A stretch of 64,000 bases of DNA from Chitinophaga sp. CF118 (GCF_900112615.1 NZ_FOMK01000002.1:868001-932000); one strand, 5' to 3'; positions 34,469-47,604 are shown, counted from the stretch's first letter. The notes: a model not told the origin generated them from the letters alone. Translations and numbers: made by a program.

Positions 34469-34640
34469 TTACTCCAGGATCATATTTTCAGGATATTTTT
34501 CTGTTATTACATCAATTATTTTATTAACCCAATCAGGATCATTGCCTAAAACAATCTACTTGATAGAGAAAGAATTACCCTTCGTATTATAGGGTGTTTT
34601 AAGATCAGGAGAAAGTGAAATGTGCTCAACAGGAACGGTT
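34469..34640 (-). pseudogene. Possible gene remnant, unknown
   Basis: One minus-strand frame reads about 56 protein-like codons (VPVEHISLSPDLKTPYN ... GNDPDWVNKIIDVITEKY) broken by an in-frame TAG and bounded by TGA and TAA, without a start codon. Composition looks coding, but I do not recognise the family. Confidence 0.3.
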
Positions 34641-34747
34641 CCTCATATTTGCTAAAACAGGGCGGAACATCGGCAAAACCAGCGTCCGCCCCGGTATATA
34701 GATCAGATTTCAGGCGCCATTATAATTATGATAAAAGAGACTACTGA

Positions 34748-35500
34748 TTATTGCCCGACAGGGCCGTTTTTCCAGTATTTTACATTTTTCCAGCGGGTTT
34801 CAGATTTAGATCCGGATATATTATACACACCGCATTTGAAATAATGTGTGGCATTGCCGCGATCTGCATAGGTTCCTTTAAGTGTCCCGTCCAGGTAAAC
34901 ATAGATCTTACCATTGTCAGCATCATGCTGTACATTTACGTGTATCCATTTATTATAAGCATTTGTCATCAACGTTTCATTATCATATCTTTTTATAGTA
35001 CCACTGCCGGTCGAATGAATTTTAAGCATGATAGCCGTTGCATTTGTTGCTCCTCCGAATACCTGCATAATATCTGTTCCCGCTGAACCGGAAACAATGT
35101 ATACATCCCCTTCAAACTGGTGTTTCCCGGAAGTATAGTTATTATTCATACGCAATTCACAACGAGGCCCTGTAGTACAACCTTCAAATTGACAAGCATC
35201 GCCCGGGTATATCCAGAAGCGATGTTCTCCTCCGGAATAGCTGTAACGACTAGCCTGGGAAAGATTCCACGGAGATTGAATGTTATAGGTATAAGATGTC
35301 TGTGTCCATCCACTGGTGGGATCTACGGCAGCAGCACTTATCAGAGCTGTTTGGTTATCTGAAGCAACTAGTCCGTTTCTCTCCGTTTCTATTGAAGTTT
35401 TCCTGCAAGCGCTTAGTAAAAGCACAGAGAGCATAAAAACACATAAAATTCCTTTTGGCTGCAAAACACTGAAGCCGCCTTGGGGAGGTAAGATTTTCAT
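34748..35500 (-). CDS. PL7-like (alginate lyase fold) lipoprotein
   Basis: 250 aa from ATG at 35500; an upstream ATG at 35572 would spoil the lipoprotein signal. Lipobox VLLLSAC. The mature part is a concanavalin-A-like jelly roll with two of three PL7 signature motifs: GPRCELRMN (usually R-S/T-E-L-R) and HYFKCGVYN (usually YFKAGVYNQ). The third motif, QIH/QVH, reads IMQVFGG, so the usual catalytic His is Phe. It may be a lyase with another base, or a glycan-binding protein. A phosphoesterase gene lies downstream on the same strand. Confidence 0.7.
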   Translation of the reverse strand: MKILPPQGGFSVLQPKGILCVFMLSVLLLSACRKTSIETERNGLVASDNQTALISAAAVDPTSGWTQTSYTYNIQSPWNLSQASRYSYSGGEHRFWIYPGDACQFEGCTTGPRCELRMNNNYTSGKHQFEGDVYIVSGSAGTDIMQVFGGATNATAIMLKIHSTGSGTIKRYDNETLMTNAYNKWIHVNVQHDADNGKIYVYLDGTLKGTYADRGNATHYFKCGVYNISGSKSETRWKNVKYWKNGPVGQ

Positions 35501-35918
35501 TTGGGAAGTTTTAATGATTAATAAATAATGATTCGCGCAATGCCAGAAACAGCTGATATGGCAGGAAGTCATTAACCGGGCGCCACGGTTGTATTCCTGA
35601 GTAGTTGTTTAGGGCTGAAACATCATAATTTAAGGATTCACCAGTGTAAAGGCTCCGCACTTTGGTGTTTTGTCCATTTTAATTACCCTGTTACACCATA
35701 ATTCAGGATATACATCTTTGTTGTTTACTCTCGTAATACTGCAGTAAGAAAATGAGATCAGTTAATAATCCTGAGTTACAAAACTGTTCGTATCTGAACA
35801 CACCTGTATCAAAACTGCACACCAGGAATCATTAAAATGGCAATAAATTATTAACTACCAATACATTAAAAATTGGCAACGTATTGGATTGCCTTTTGAA
35901 TACCGATTAAATATTAAT
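35501..35918. promoter_or_regulatory. Divergent promoter region with small inverted repeat
   Basis: Separates the PL7-like gene (minus) from the serine hydrolase (plus). CCAATAC (35858-35864) and GTATTGG (35881-35887) form a 7-bp inverted repeat ending 31 bp before the serine hydrolase start. No clear -7 box seen. Confidence 0.35.
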
Positions 35919-40098
<4,180 letters not shown>

Positions 40099-40350
40099 CA
40101 GGGTACAAAAATTCCCGCTATCATATTGATGGCTTTTTTAGAGATGTACAAAGCCAAAAATACAAGGTATGACGTATCAAAACACCGTTTTTCAACTATA
40201 TTTTTTTTGCACAATAATGATGGAAGCAGGGACGTTTTCCATACAACCAGAGGGCTTGAGGGGCAATAAGAACTACATCATCAAATTGTTGGCGGTTTGA
40301 TGTAAACACTTTAACGTCCTGGATATAACACTTATTATTACTGAAGAATT

Positions 40351-41295
40351 CTACAATAGTTGTTTACCTGGTTTTAACAGATTTAAAATATTATTTAATA
40401 TTTCTTGCGCAGCATTTATCTCCTCTTTCTTGATTGAAATACTTTCTACGTTAAACCCTACAGGTATATTTTTTTTATTTGCGTAGTTAAGAATTTCGAT
40501 TGCTATGTTAGTTGAGGTATTTATTGAAGCTTCAAGGATATCTTTGGAATGCTTCAAATCGTTATAAAGCCATCCAGGTACCTCAATCCCTAGCCACTCC
40601 ATAAACTGGAGTGTTTTAAGGGAGCCGCAAGGGGCTAACGTAAAAATAATTGGTGCAATATTACACTCCCGTTCTAAAGAATTGTAAAAATAATCTGATA
40701 ATAGGTTTTTTGTGTCATTTATATTATAAACACACTGGGAAACAAAGAAACTACACCCGTATTCTATTTTGTTAAAAATTCTAAGATGCTCATCCTTTTT
40801 TTTACTATGCCGCTCAGGTATTGTAATGCCTCCAAGTAATGTATTGGGGGAATATTTTTTCTTTAAGTTATAAGCATCTGATAAGGAAAAATTTGTGGCT
40901 TCAATCTGTTGATGTGAAGAAGCTCCAACAAAAACAGTATACTCTAAATCTTCATTTTGCTTTAGCCAATTCTCAAACTCCTCTCTTGTTTGATTTGCAA
41001 TACTTTTGTATATGATCTTGGGAATAGATAATTCAGAAATAAAATTTCTCCCATAAAGTTCCGGTGTAATAGTAGGAATGAATGAAAAAGTTCTTTCCTT
41101 TTCTGTTCTTAAAGTTTCATCCTGAATATCGTATAAGATCAATGCATCAATATTGAGATTTTTGAGTCGCTCAATTTGATTATTGGCTATCGTTAGAACC
41201 TTTGCCTCTTCAGTTGTAATTTTTGGAGGTGTTAAACTATAAAAAACCAGTCCTGCGTTTCCTTCTAAAATTTTACTCCTAAGACTACTATTCAT
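40351..41295 (-). CDS. Methylenetetrahydrofolate reductase-like protein
   Basis: 314 aa TIM-barrel protein resembling the MTHFR / FAD-linked reductase family: FYSLTPPKITTEEA (substrate-proximal start), IDALILYDIQDE, VFVGASSHQQ, LLGGITIPERHS, SFFVSQCVYN and TLAPCGSLKTLQFMEWLGIEVP follow the family's strand order. It is much divergent from housekeeping MetF, and no methionine-pathway gene is nearby, so its substrate is uncertain. The gene is visibly more AT-rich than its neighbours, suggesting acquisition. It stands alone, 300 bp from rph. Confidence 0.75.
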   Translation of the reverse strand: MNSSLRSKILEGNAGLVFYSLTPPKITTEEAKVLTIANNQIERLKNLNIDALILYDIQDETLRTEKERTFSFIPTITPELYGRNFISELSIPKIIYKSIANQTREEFENWLKQNEDLEYTVFVGASSHQQIEATNFSLSDAYNLKKKYSPNTLLGGITIPERHSKKKDEHLRIFNKIEYGCSFFVSQCVYNINDTKNLLSDYFYNSLERECNIAPIIFTLAPCGSLKTLQFMEWLGIEVPGWLYNDLKHSKDILEASINTSTNIAIEILNYANKKNIPVGFNVESISIKKEEINAAQEILNNILNLLKPGKQLL

Positions 41296-41390
41296 TCTTC
41301 TACTTTTATGATACTCAGTTTTATTTTCTTAATATTTGTAAAATTATAGTTTTTTAACCTAATTATAGACAAATATTCTTAATTTCCATT

Positions 41391-41568
41391 CTATTTCAGC
41401 TTATACATCAGAATATTCTCCGGCGTATCAATAGGAATTATAGATAAGTCTACAGATAGGACATCGTTTAGTATCGCAACTACGCTATTTTTCAGGGAGA
41501 GTATATCAACGTTAACCTCAGGATTGTCCAATTGCCCCCTTAACCTGTCCACTTCACGAAATCCATCC
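41391..41568 (-). pseudogene. Truncated gene remnant, unknown
   Basis: A 58-codon minus-strand frame without a start codon, preceded in frame by TAG, reads DGFREVDRLRGQLDNPEVNV ... DTPENILMYKLK and ends at TAG (41391-41393). It looks like the C-terminus of a lost gene. Family not recognised. Confidence 0.35.
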
Positions 41569-41636
41569 TATGCAACCGGGTAAGTTCAACGCAACTTTGT
41601 GTCATCACAATCACAAAACACAAAAAACTAAATGTT

Positions 41637-42041
41637 ATGAACTCACAGACTTCAAAAGCAATTTACTGGACAGGCGCAATATTAATTTCCTTATGGTTTG
41701 GCGCTAGTGGATTTTTCGAGCTCACCACCAATCCTATCGTATGGGGTATTACACAACAACTCGGTTATCCTGCTCATTTTATATATATCCTGGGTATTTT
41801 CAAACTCTCCGGTATTGCCGTATTACTCATCCCGAACAAACTACTTCGTTTAAAAGAATGGGTATTTGCAGGGATCTTCTTCGACATCTTGTTTGCATTC
41901 TTCTCTAAGATCGCAGTGCTGGGATTTGCAGCCACCATTGATGCCATCATTGCATTTACCATTATCACGGTAACGTACGTAATGTTCAGGAAATTATATC
42001 CTGCTACTTATGTACCTGTCAGTGCAGGAGAAAACAGATAA
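41637..42041 (+). CDS. DoxX family membrane protein
   Basis: 134 aa with four membrane helices (about 10-27, 45-63, 72-92, 97-118). The DoxX/DoxX-like signature includes AIYWTGAILISLWFGASGFFEL and the mid-protein FKLSGIAVLLIP. Function in this family is unclear (redox or quinone-related integral membrane proteins). Preceded by a gene remnant, followed by a bidirectional terminator shared with the siderophore receptor. Confidence 0.88.
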   Translation: MNSQTSKAIYWTGAILISLWFGASGFFELTTNPIVWGITQQLGYPAHFIYILGIFKLSGIAVLLIPNKLLRLKEWVFAGIFFDILFAFFSKIAVLGFAATIDAIIAFTIITVTYVMFRKLYPATYVPVSAGENR

Positions 42042-42135
42042 AACCGTTTACGTGTAGAATGCATAGTAACGACCTGTTAATATGATAGCCATGAAGACTT
42101 TACCTTCCTCTGTCGGACAATCTCCTGAAAACGAA

Positions 42136-42172
42136 AAAGGGACAAATCATACTTGTGATGATTTGTCCCTTT
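42136..42172. terminator. Bidirectional terminator between DoxX and receptor genes
   Basis: Perfect 15-bp stem (42136-42150 with 42158-42172), 7-nt loop, A-run on the left and T-run on the right. Confidence 0.85.
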
Positions 42173-42252
42173 CGAGCGGGCCGGATGGAACAATATTCGA
42201 ACCGAATCATAAATGATCTTAATGTAATTCAGCTCCTAATGAAGAATTAACC

Positions 42253-44670
42253 TCAGAAGCGGTAAGCTACAGTCATACGGAAGTTGCGACGGGCTTCCAC
42301 GATGTAGCTATAGTAACCTGCAGAGAAAGATGCAGCTGTCAGCAGTTTACGGTTATCTGCCAGGTTATTCACCAGGAAAGAGATATTGTATTTGCCTTTT
42401 GAATAGTTCAGACCAGCATCAGTACGGAAGTAGTTAGGCATGTTAAAGGTTCTGGTAGTACCGTATGTGCGATCTGCCAGCCACTGCATACCTGCTGAAG
42501 CGCCGAAACCAGTCAGCGGACCTTTACCTATGCGGTATGATAACCATGCGTTGGTAACGTGTGCAGCAGTATTGGGTGTCAGGTTACCTACAGTAGTATT
42601 TGCTTCTGTTTTGTTAGACGCATCTCTGGCCACTTTAGAGTACGTGTATGCGTAGTTAACGTTCACATTCAGACCAGGTAGGATCTCACCACTGATGTCA
42701 GCTTCGATACCTTTACTTTCAGTTTGTCCCAGTGCTTCCACTACGTCTGCACCACGGCTGTCTTTGATACCCAGGCTCACTTTTGCGTTCTCACGCAGGA
42801 TGCGATAAGCAGTCAATGATGATACCCAGCGGCCACCGAACCATTCTTTTTTGATACCAGCTTCGATGTCATTACCTTTTACAGGTTGGAATGCCTGCAG
42901 GTTAGAATCCAGTCCGGTCTGAGGAACGAATGACTGATCATACAAAGCATAAACGGAAGTAGACTTATTGATAGAGTAGCTCAGACCAATTCTTGGTGTT
43001 ACAGTATTGTTCACCAGGCTGGCAGCTTTTGTCTGACCAACAGTTTCAGAATGAGTGAAACGTACGGCCATTGTCAGTCGCAGTCTGTCATTGAAGAATG
43101 CCAGTTCATCCTGTGCATATGCGGAAGTATAGTTCACTGAAGAGATATAGGCACTTGCACCAGCTCGTGTTCTGACGCTCCTGGAACGGTCGATAGTTGG
43201 AATGGAGTCAAAAGGAATACCGTAAACTGGATTGTACACATTGAATTTCTGACCACCTCTCAGTCCCAGGCTTTGATCCAATGTTCGGAAGTCACCCCAG
43301 AATTTCTTGTTACCCATATCAATACCTGCGAGAATTCTGTGACGAACATTACCAGTGTATTCTTCACCTGACAGGGATACCTGTCCAAATTTGTTTTCAC
43401 CCGCTTCATCGCCAATACTGAAGTAACGGTCCATATCGCCGCTTTGGGTTACGCTGTTAGCCCATACGCTGTTAGCTACCATGCTAAAGTTGAAGTAAGC
43501 AACCTGCGCATGCGCATCCCATCTGTCATTCAGTTTGTGATCCAGGTATACATATACGCTGTGATCTTTCAGACGACCTGGTTCCAGGGAAGGGTCACCA
43601 TAGAAGAAATCATTGGAGATATCTTCGTCTGCCAGTTTCTTAGCGGAGAACTGGTAGTTACCGTTACCCAGGTATCTGGAACCCTGGAAAGTATATTCCA
43701 GTGTAATGGAAGTTTTATCATCTACCAGGTATTTCAACACCGGAGCAATCATATAACGGTTGCTATAGTTGTATTTGGTGTAGAAGTCTTTCTGCTGACC
43801 AGCCATGTTCAGTCTATACAGCAGTTTACCGTCTTTGCTCAGTTTACCGTCAAAGTCCAATGCTGCGCGATAAGTGCTGAAGCTACCCATGCTCAGATTT
43901 ACTGAACCCTGTGTAACACCGGTAGGTTTTTTGGTTACTACGTTGTAAAAGCCACCTGGCTCACCTGCAGAAAGCATGAAACCTGCCGGGCCTTTTACGA
44001 ATTCAATACGATCGATCATTGCAGCGTCTTCTGCGGTTGGCCCCCAGCTGGCTTCAATGTTCATACCATTACGGAAAGCAGGGATTTTAGAACCTCTCAT
44101 ACGGATCTGAGCGTATTGGTTATCCCAGTGACCTACGCGGGTAGCACCACTCACGTTACGGGTGATACCGTCCACGATGTCGAAAGTCTGCTGATCAGCG
44201 ATCAGTGAAGAAGAAATCACCTGGATATTCTGTGGAATGTCCAGCAGACGGGTTTTCAGACGCAGCGTACTGGATACACCGTCTGTTTTATACTTATTTC
44301 TGTTGCTGCTAACAATGATTTCCTGCAGTTGCTGGTTGGTTGCTTCCAGCTGTATACTTACATTCAATATCTGATCGTCAGTCAAGTCTACTTCTTTCGT
44401 AACACTCTGATATCCCATTAATATCACCTGCAGGGTATAATGGCCTGCATGCAGTCTTTTGAAAACGAATTCCCCATTTTCATTCGTCATTGTTCCTTTG
44501 TTCTTTTCTTTGATTTGTACAGCTACATAGGCTACAGGAGTTCCCTCGCCTGTAAGTACTTTACCTTTGATTGCAGAAAGTGGCTCATCGTTGGAAAAAG
44601 CTGGCATAGCCATGAACATAGCACACAGGACACATAACAGTCCAGAAAGTCGGTTAAATTTGAAATGCAT
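42253..44670 (-). CDS. TonB-dependent siderophore-type receptor, second copy
   Basis: 805 aa, paralogue of the receptor at 723-3113 with the same plan: signal peptide (about 1-26), carboxypeptidase-regulatory domain (about 33-115), plug (LLDIPQNIQVISSSLIADQQ, DRIEFVKGPAGFMLSAGEPGGFYNVVTKKPTG) and barrel ending VAYRF. A ferric-chelate substrate is inferred. Unlike the first copy it has no DUF4198-like partner. Its promoter region carries the same operator-like element, so both are likely co-regulated. Confidence 0.93.
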   Translation of the reverse strand: MHFKFNRLSGLLCVLCAMFMAMPAFSNDEPLSAIKGKVLTGEGTPVAYVAVQIKEKNKGTMTNENGEFVFKRLHAGHYTLQVILMGYQSVTKEVDLTDDQILNVSIQLEATNQQLQEIIVSSNRNKYKTDGVSSTLRLKTRLLDIPQNIQVISSSLIADQQTFDIVDGITRNVSGATRVGHWDNQYAQIRMRGSKIPAFRNGMNIEASWGPTAEDAAMIDRIEFVKGPAGFMLSAGEPGGFYNVVTKKPTGVTQGSVNLSMGSFSTYRAALDFDGKLSKDGKLLYRLNMAGQQKDFYTKYNYSNRYMIAPVLKYLVDDKTSITLEYTFQGSRYLGNGNYQFSAKKLADEDISNDFFYGDPSLEPGRLKDHSVYVYLDHKLNDRWDAHAQVAYFNFSMVANSVWANSVTQSGDMDRYFSIGDEAGENKFGQVSLSGEEYTGNVRHRILAGIDMGNKKFWGDFRTLDQSLGLRGGQKFNVYNPVYGIPFDSIPTIDRSRSVRTRAGASAYISSVNYTSAYAQDELAFFNDRLRLTMAVRFTHSETVGQTKAASLVNNTVTPRIGLSYSINKSTSVYALYDQSFVPQTGLDSNLQAFQPVKGNDIEAGIKKEWFGGRWVSSLTAYRILRENAKVSLGIKDSRGADVVEALGQTESKGIEADISGEILPGLNVNVNYAYTYSKVARDASNKTEANTTVGNLTPNTAAHVTNAWLSYRIGKGPLTGFGASAGMQWLADRTYGTTRTFNMPNYFRTDAGLNYSKGKYNISFLVNNLADNRKLLTAASFSAGYYSYIVEARRNFRMTVAYRF

Positions 44671-44705
44671 ATAAGTTGATTAGCTGATGAATTGTAAACG
44701 CGGCG

Positions 44706-44713
44706 CAAACCTA
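44706..44713 (-). promoter_or_regulatory. -7 promoter box of the second siderophore receptor
   Basis: Reads TAGGTTTG on the minus strand (consensus TAnnTTTG), 35 bp upstream of the start codon and 19 bp from the conserved element, the same geometry as at the first receptor; no -33 TTTG. Confidence 0.5.
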
Positions 44714-44732
44714 CGAACAAGTGTTCCGGGGT

Positions 44733-44789
44733 TGTTTATCGAATTAGGAAAACAGTTTACGCATTACGGAAAAAATGCCGTTCCATAAT
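44733..44789 (-). promoter_or_regulatory. Operator-like element, second copy
   Basis: Counterpart of 3161-3214: TGTTTATC, GGAAA and TTTACGCA at identical spacing, then GGAAAAAATGCCGTTCC. The inverted repeat is imperfect here (ACGCAT 44759-44764 with ATGCCGT 44775-44781). Confidence 0.55.
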
Positions 44790-45121
44790 TAATTATGTGT
44801 AAAAATAGCAGACTGTTTACGTAGCACCTGACGCGTGAGGGCGCTATTTATTTTGCCCGGTTCCCGGATAATAGCCAGTAATTTCGAAGAGGTACTAAAA
44901 AAAGAACAATTACAAAAACTAATCTTCCTGAAGGAATAGGGGGAAAAGGGAATTTTAGAACCCTTAAAATGAATCTGGGTTTTTCAGCTAATTGCCCACC
45001 AATTGGGCAATTTCGCTTATAATAGAAAAGGGACTTACTATTGCTTTAATGTTTACAAAAATTTTACATTCCAATTTACAATTTTTTACAATTAGTTTCT
45101 GGGTTTAAAAATCAGGTAGAT

Positions 45122-45129
45122 TAGGTTTG
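45122..45129 (+). promoter_or_regulatory. -7 promoter box upstream of the DUF2911 gene
   Basis: TAGGTTTG matches TAnnTTTG; TTTC at 45096-45099, 22 bp upstream, is near the -33 TTTG consensus. It implies a leader of about 155 nt before the start at 45292. Confidence 0.45.
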
Positions 45130-45262
45130 TTTTATTAAAATTATTTTAAGCATTAACTTATGATCAGAAAATTATTTTCGTCCAGCCTCTACCTTGATAG
45201 ATGGCTCATTATTCTCAGGGCGATTCTAGGGGAAAATAAAATATTATGGGCAAGGTGCTGTC

Positions 45263-45278
45263 CGAGACTGTGGTCTCG
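45263..45278 (+). promoter_or_regulatory. Leader hairpin before the DUF2911 start
   Basis: Perfect 6-bp inverted repeat CGAGAC / GTCTCG with a 4-nt loop, 13 bp ahead of the start codon at 45292; it could affect ribosome access. Confidence 0.35.
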
Positions 45279-45291
45279 AAAAAGACTAAAA

Positions 45292-46164
45292 ATGAGGACA
45301 CTTTTAATTATATTTTTCCTAACTGTGACATTTGTTTCTTTTTCGCAAACAATCTTTCCTAGTCTAAGTCCGAAAGGAAGAATTGAGCAAAATATTGGAC
45401 TAACGAACATTTCAGTAGACTACGAGAGACCAGCAGCTCGGGGACGCAAAGTATTTGGCGAATTAGTTCAGTACGACAAATTGTGGAGAACTGGTGCAGG
45501 AAATTGTACAAAGATTGGATTCAGTAAGGCTGTTGTTATCGGCAATAAAAACATAAGCAAAGGGACTTACTCCATCTTTACTATTCCAGGCACCAGCGAA
45601 TGGACTGTGATATTGAATAAGGACACGACTCTTTACGGAGTAACTTTGTACAACGCGACAAAGGATATAATTCGATTCAAAGTAAAGGCGCACCCGACAA
45701 ATCGATACTACGAATCACTAACCATAGACATCGACATAGTACCAAACAATGCCATCGTCTACCTTTCGTGGGAGAATACCCAGATTTCATTCCAGGTAAA
45801 AACAGAATCAGACAAACTAGTCAATGATTTTATTCAACAATATCTGTTGACAGATAAGTCACGAAATTCAGACGAATACGCGGCAGCGGCAGAGTACTAT
45901 TACTACCTAAACAAGGATTTAGATCGAGCGGCGGTACTCATTGACAAAGCAATTGCAATGAAAAGCGAATCCTGGTACTACAGACAAAAAGTTGACATTC
46001 TGGAAATGCAAAAGAAATATGAAGAGGCGATTGACTGTGCTACTTTGGCTATTTCAATAGATCAAAAGAGAACAAATTGGGACTCCAGGGCAAAGCAACA
46101 AAGTGAAACGGAGTATAAGAAACGAATTGAGTTTTTTAAACGTCAAAAAAATAGAAAAGGTTAG
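45292..46164 (+). CDS. DUF2911 domain protein with TPR
   Basis: 290 aa from ATG at 45292, where a signal peptide begins (MRTLLIIFFLTVTFVSFSQ); the 44 extra residues of the longer frame from 45160 look like leader. DUF2911 occupies about 22-165 (SPKGRIEQNIGLTNISVDYERPAARGR, LWRTGAGNCTKIGFSKAV, KGTYSIFTIPG, WTVILNKDT). A tetratricopeptide-like C-terminus follows (NKDLDRAAVLIDKAIAM, KYEEAIDCATLAISID). Exported; function unknown. Confidence 0.85.
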   Translation: MRTLLIIFFLTVTFVSFSQTIFPSLSPKGRIEQNIGLTNISVDYERPAARGRKVFGELVQYDKLWRTGAGNCTKIGFSKAVVIGNKNISKGTYSIFTIPGTSEWTVILNKDTTLYGVTLYNATKDIIRFKVKAHPTNRYYESLTIDIDIVPNNAIVYLSWENTQISFQVKTESDKLVNDFIQQYLLTDKSRNSDEYAAAAEYYYYLNKDLDRAAVLIDKAIAMKSESWYYRQKVDILEMQKKYEEAIDCATLAISIDQKRTNWDSRAKQQSETEYKKRIEFFKRQKNRKG

Positions 46165-46350
46165 AACCAGGCCCCCAATATAGGTTTTATCTCAAGTGAG
46201 GGCAGAGACGCATACTTTAGCTGTAAATCTCGGTTTAGATTGCACATTTTTAATAAAGGGCGGTTTCTATACAGAAATGATCCCGAAGTATATCGGCGAA
46301 AATGTTAAATTGCGTTAGCGTGGTTATTAGCTAAAAGTAAATTAACAAAA

Positions 46351-46935
46351 ATGGCAATAAACAAAAACAGATTAGAAGCCTTTAGCGATGGCGTTTTGGC
46401 AATCATTATTACTATAATGGTATTAGAAATAAAAATACCCCATAATAGTGAATGGTCAGCATTGCAATCACTTATTCCTTTTTTAATAAGTTATTTAATG
46501 AGTTTTCTTTTTATCGGAATTTATTGGGGAAATCATCATCATTTAATATACTCACTAAAAACAGTAACGTCAGGTATCATTTGGGCAAATTTAAATTTAT
46601 TATTCTGGCTGTCTTTAATTCCAATCGCAACAGGTTGGATGGGAGAAAATAATTTTGCATCAAATACAATATTAGTTTACGCCATTCTATTATTAATTTC
46701 CGGAATTGCTTTTGTAATTTTACAGAAAGCTGTAGAGAAAAACACTCACGATTTAGCTGCATTTAAAATCGCATTTAAAAACCTTAACAGGAAAGGATTG
46801 GTATCAATAGTTGGCTATTCATTAGCGGTAATTTTTGCTTACATCAGTCCATTGGTATCAGGCATATTACTTTTCGTAATGGCAATTATGTGGATAGTCC
46901 CAGACAAGAGTATTGAGAAAGCCTTAAAAAGCTAG
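46351..46935 (+). CDS. TMEM175-family putative potassium channel
   Basis: 194 aa with six membrane helices. It starts with the bacterial TMEM175 (DUF1211) signature RLEAFSDGVLAIIITIMVLEI, whose FSD motif lines the pore helix, then GIYWGNHHHLI and NLLFWLSLIPIATGWMG. In this family it forms a dimer or tetramer leak channel for K+. AT-rich relative to the chromosome average of the window. Monocistronic, ending before a very long hairpin. Confidence 0.88.
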   Translation: MAINKNRLEAFSDGVLAIIITIMVLEIKIPHNSEWSALQSLIPFLISYLMSFLFIGIYWGNHHHLIYSLKTVTSGIIWANLNLLFWLSLIPIATGWMGENNFASNTILVYAILLLISGIAFVILQKAVEKNTHDLAAFKIAFKNLNRKGLVSIVGYSLAVIFAYISPLVSGILLFVMAIMWIVPDKSIEKALKS

Positions 46936-46954
46936 TAGCACGCAATTAATTAAA

Positions 46955-47018
46955 ACTAGCAGACAGGGTCATAGATAAATTAAAGTACCTTAATTTATCT
47001 ATGACCCTGTCTGCTAGT
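46955..47018. terminator. Very long perfect hairpin
   Basis: Perfect 29-bp inverted repeat (46955-46983 with 46990-47018) and 6-nt loop, 19 bp after the TMEM175 stop. Longer than any other terminator in the window and lacking a T-run beyond the stem. Confidence 0.6.
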
Positions 47019-47279
47019 AATCCGGTATATCAGGATTCATATTACCTCCCCGTTGGGCAGGGTACCTGCCTTTCTGAACACGGCAGCAGTCTGGTCCTTT
47101 TCAGGATCGCTTCACTCCATACATCGCTGATATCATTCCCAAAACCACCGGAAAGCTAACGTTTACAAAGTCCCAAGCCTCAAAACCCCTCCATTTTTAT
47201 CCTCTTTAGCTGTAATTTCTTTCATATTCCGGAAAAACAAAGTACCTGAAACTCTCTGGCATCATACAATCTAGAGAGA

Positions 47280-47366
47280 TAAAGCATATATAAAGCATAT
47301 GTAAAGCATATATAAAGCATAAATGAAGCATACTTTAAGAGATATGCTTTATATATGCTTCATTTT
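47280..47366. repeat. 11-bp direct-repeat cluster with inverted copies
   Basis: Five back-to-back units AAAGCATATAT, AAAGCATATGT, AAAGCATATAT, AAAGCATAAAT and GAAGCATACTT (47281-47335), then two inverted units in 47342-47366 (ATATGCTTT, ATATATGCTTC). The 11-bp period is one helical turn, so all sites face the same side of the DNA. It is 380 bp upstream of the PAS kinase. Confidence 0.7.
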
Positions 47367-47565
47367 GGTTTTCCCTATGAAATTATTCTAAATCTCCTAT
47401 CTACACCACACTTACAGGCATAAAAAAGGCACCCTTTTACAGATACCCTTTCTCGTTTCAGATAAAATACTTTGAAACCCTAATGCTAAATTATTTCTTC
47501 TTGCCTGTAAATCTGACCAGCTACTAGATAAATGAATCCAGCCGGATTCCAACTGTATTTGCCCT

Positions 47566-47604
47566 CGCAAGTTTATTATAAAATAGCGGTTTCTTGTGTT
47601 GAAA
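47566..47604. repeat. Dispersed 38-bp repeat, copy 2
   Basis: Near match of 34387-34424 (CGCAAGT, AAAATAGCGG, TTTCT, GTGTT blocks in the same order). Here it is 140 bp upstream of the kinase gene. Confidence 0.4.

Noticed and set aside
44830..44945. Short plus-strand coding-like stretch ending FEEVLKKEQLQKLIFLKE
   Set aside because: Only about 27 codons, no start codon and no recognisable family.
45160..45291. N-terminal extension of the DUF2911 protein
   Set aside because: The signal peptide starts at 45292; the extension is Arg/Trp/Cys-rich and unlike an export signal.
47280..47366. CRISPR-like array
   Set aside because: Units are 11 bp and adjacent with no spacers, and no cas genes are present.
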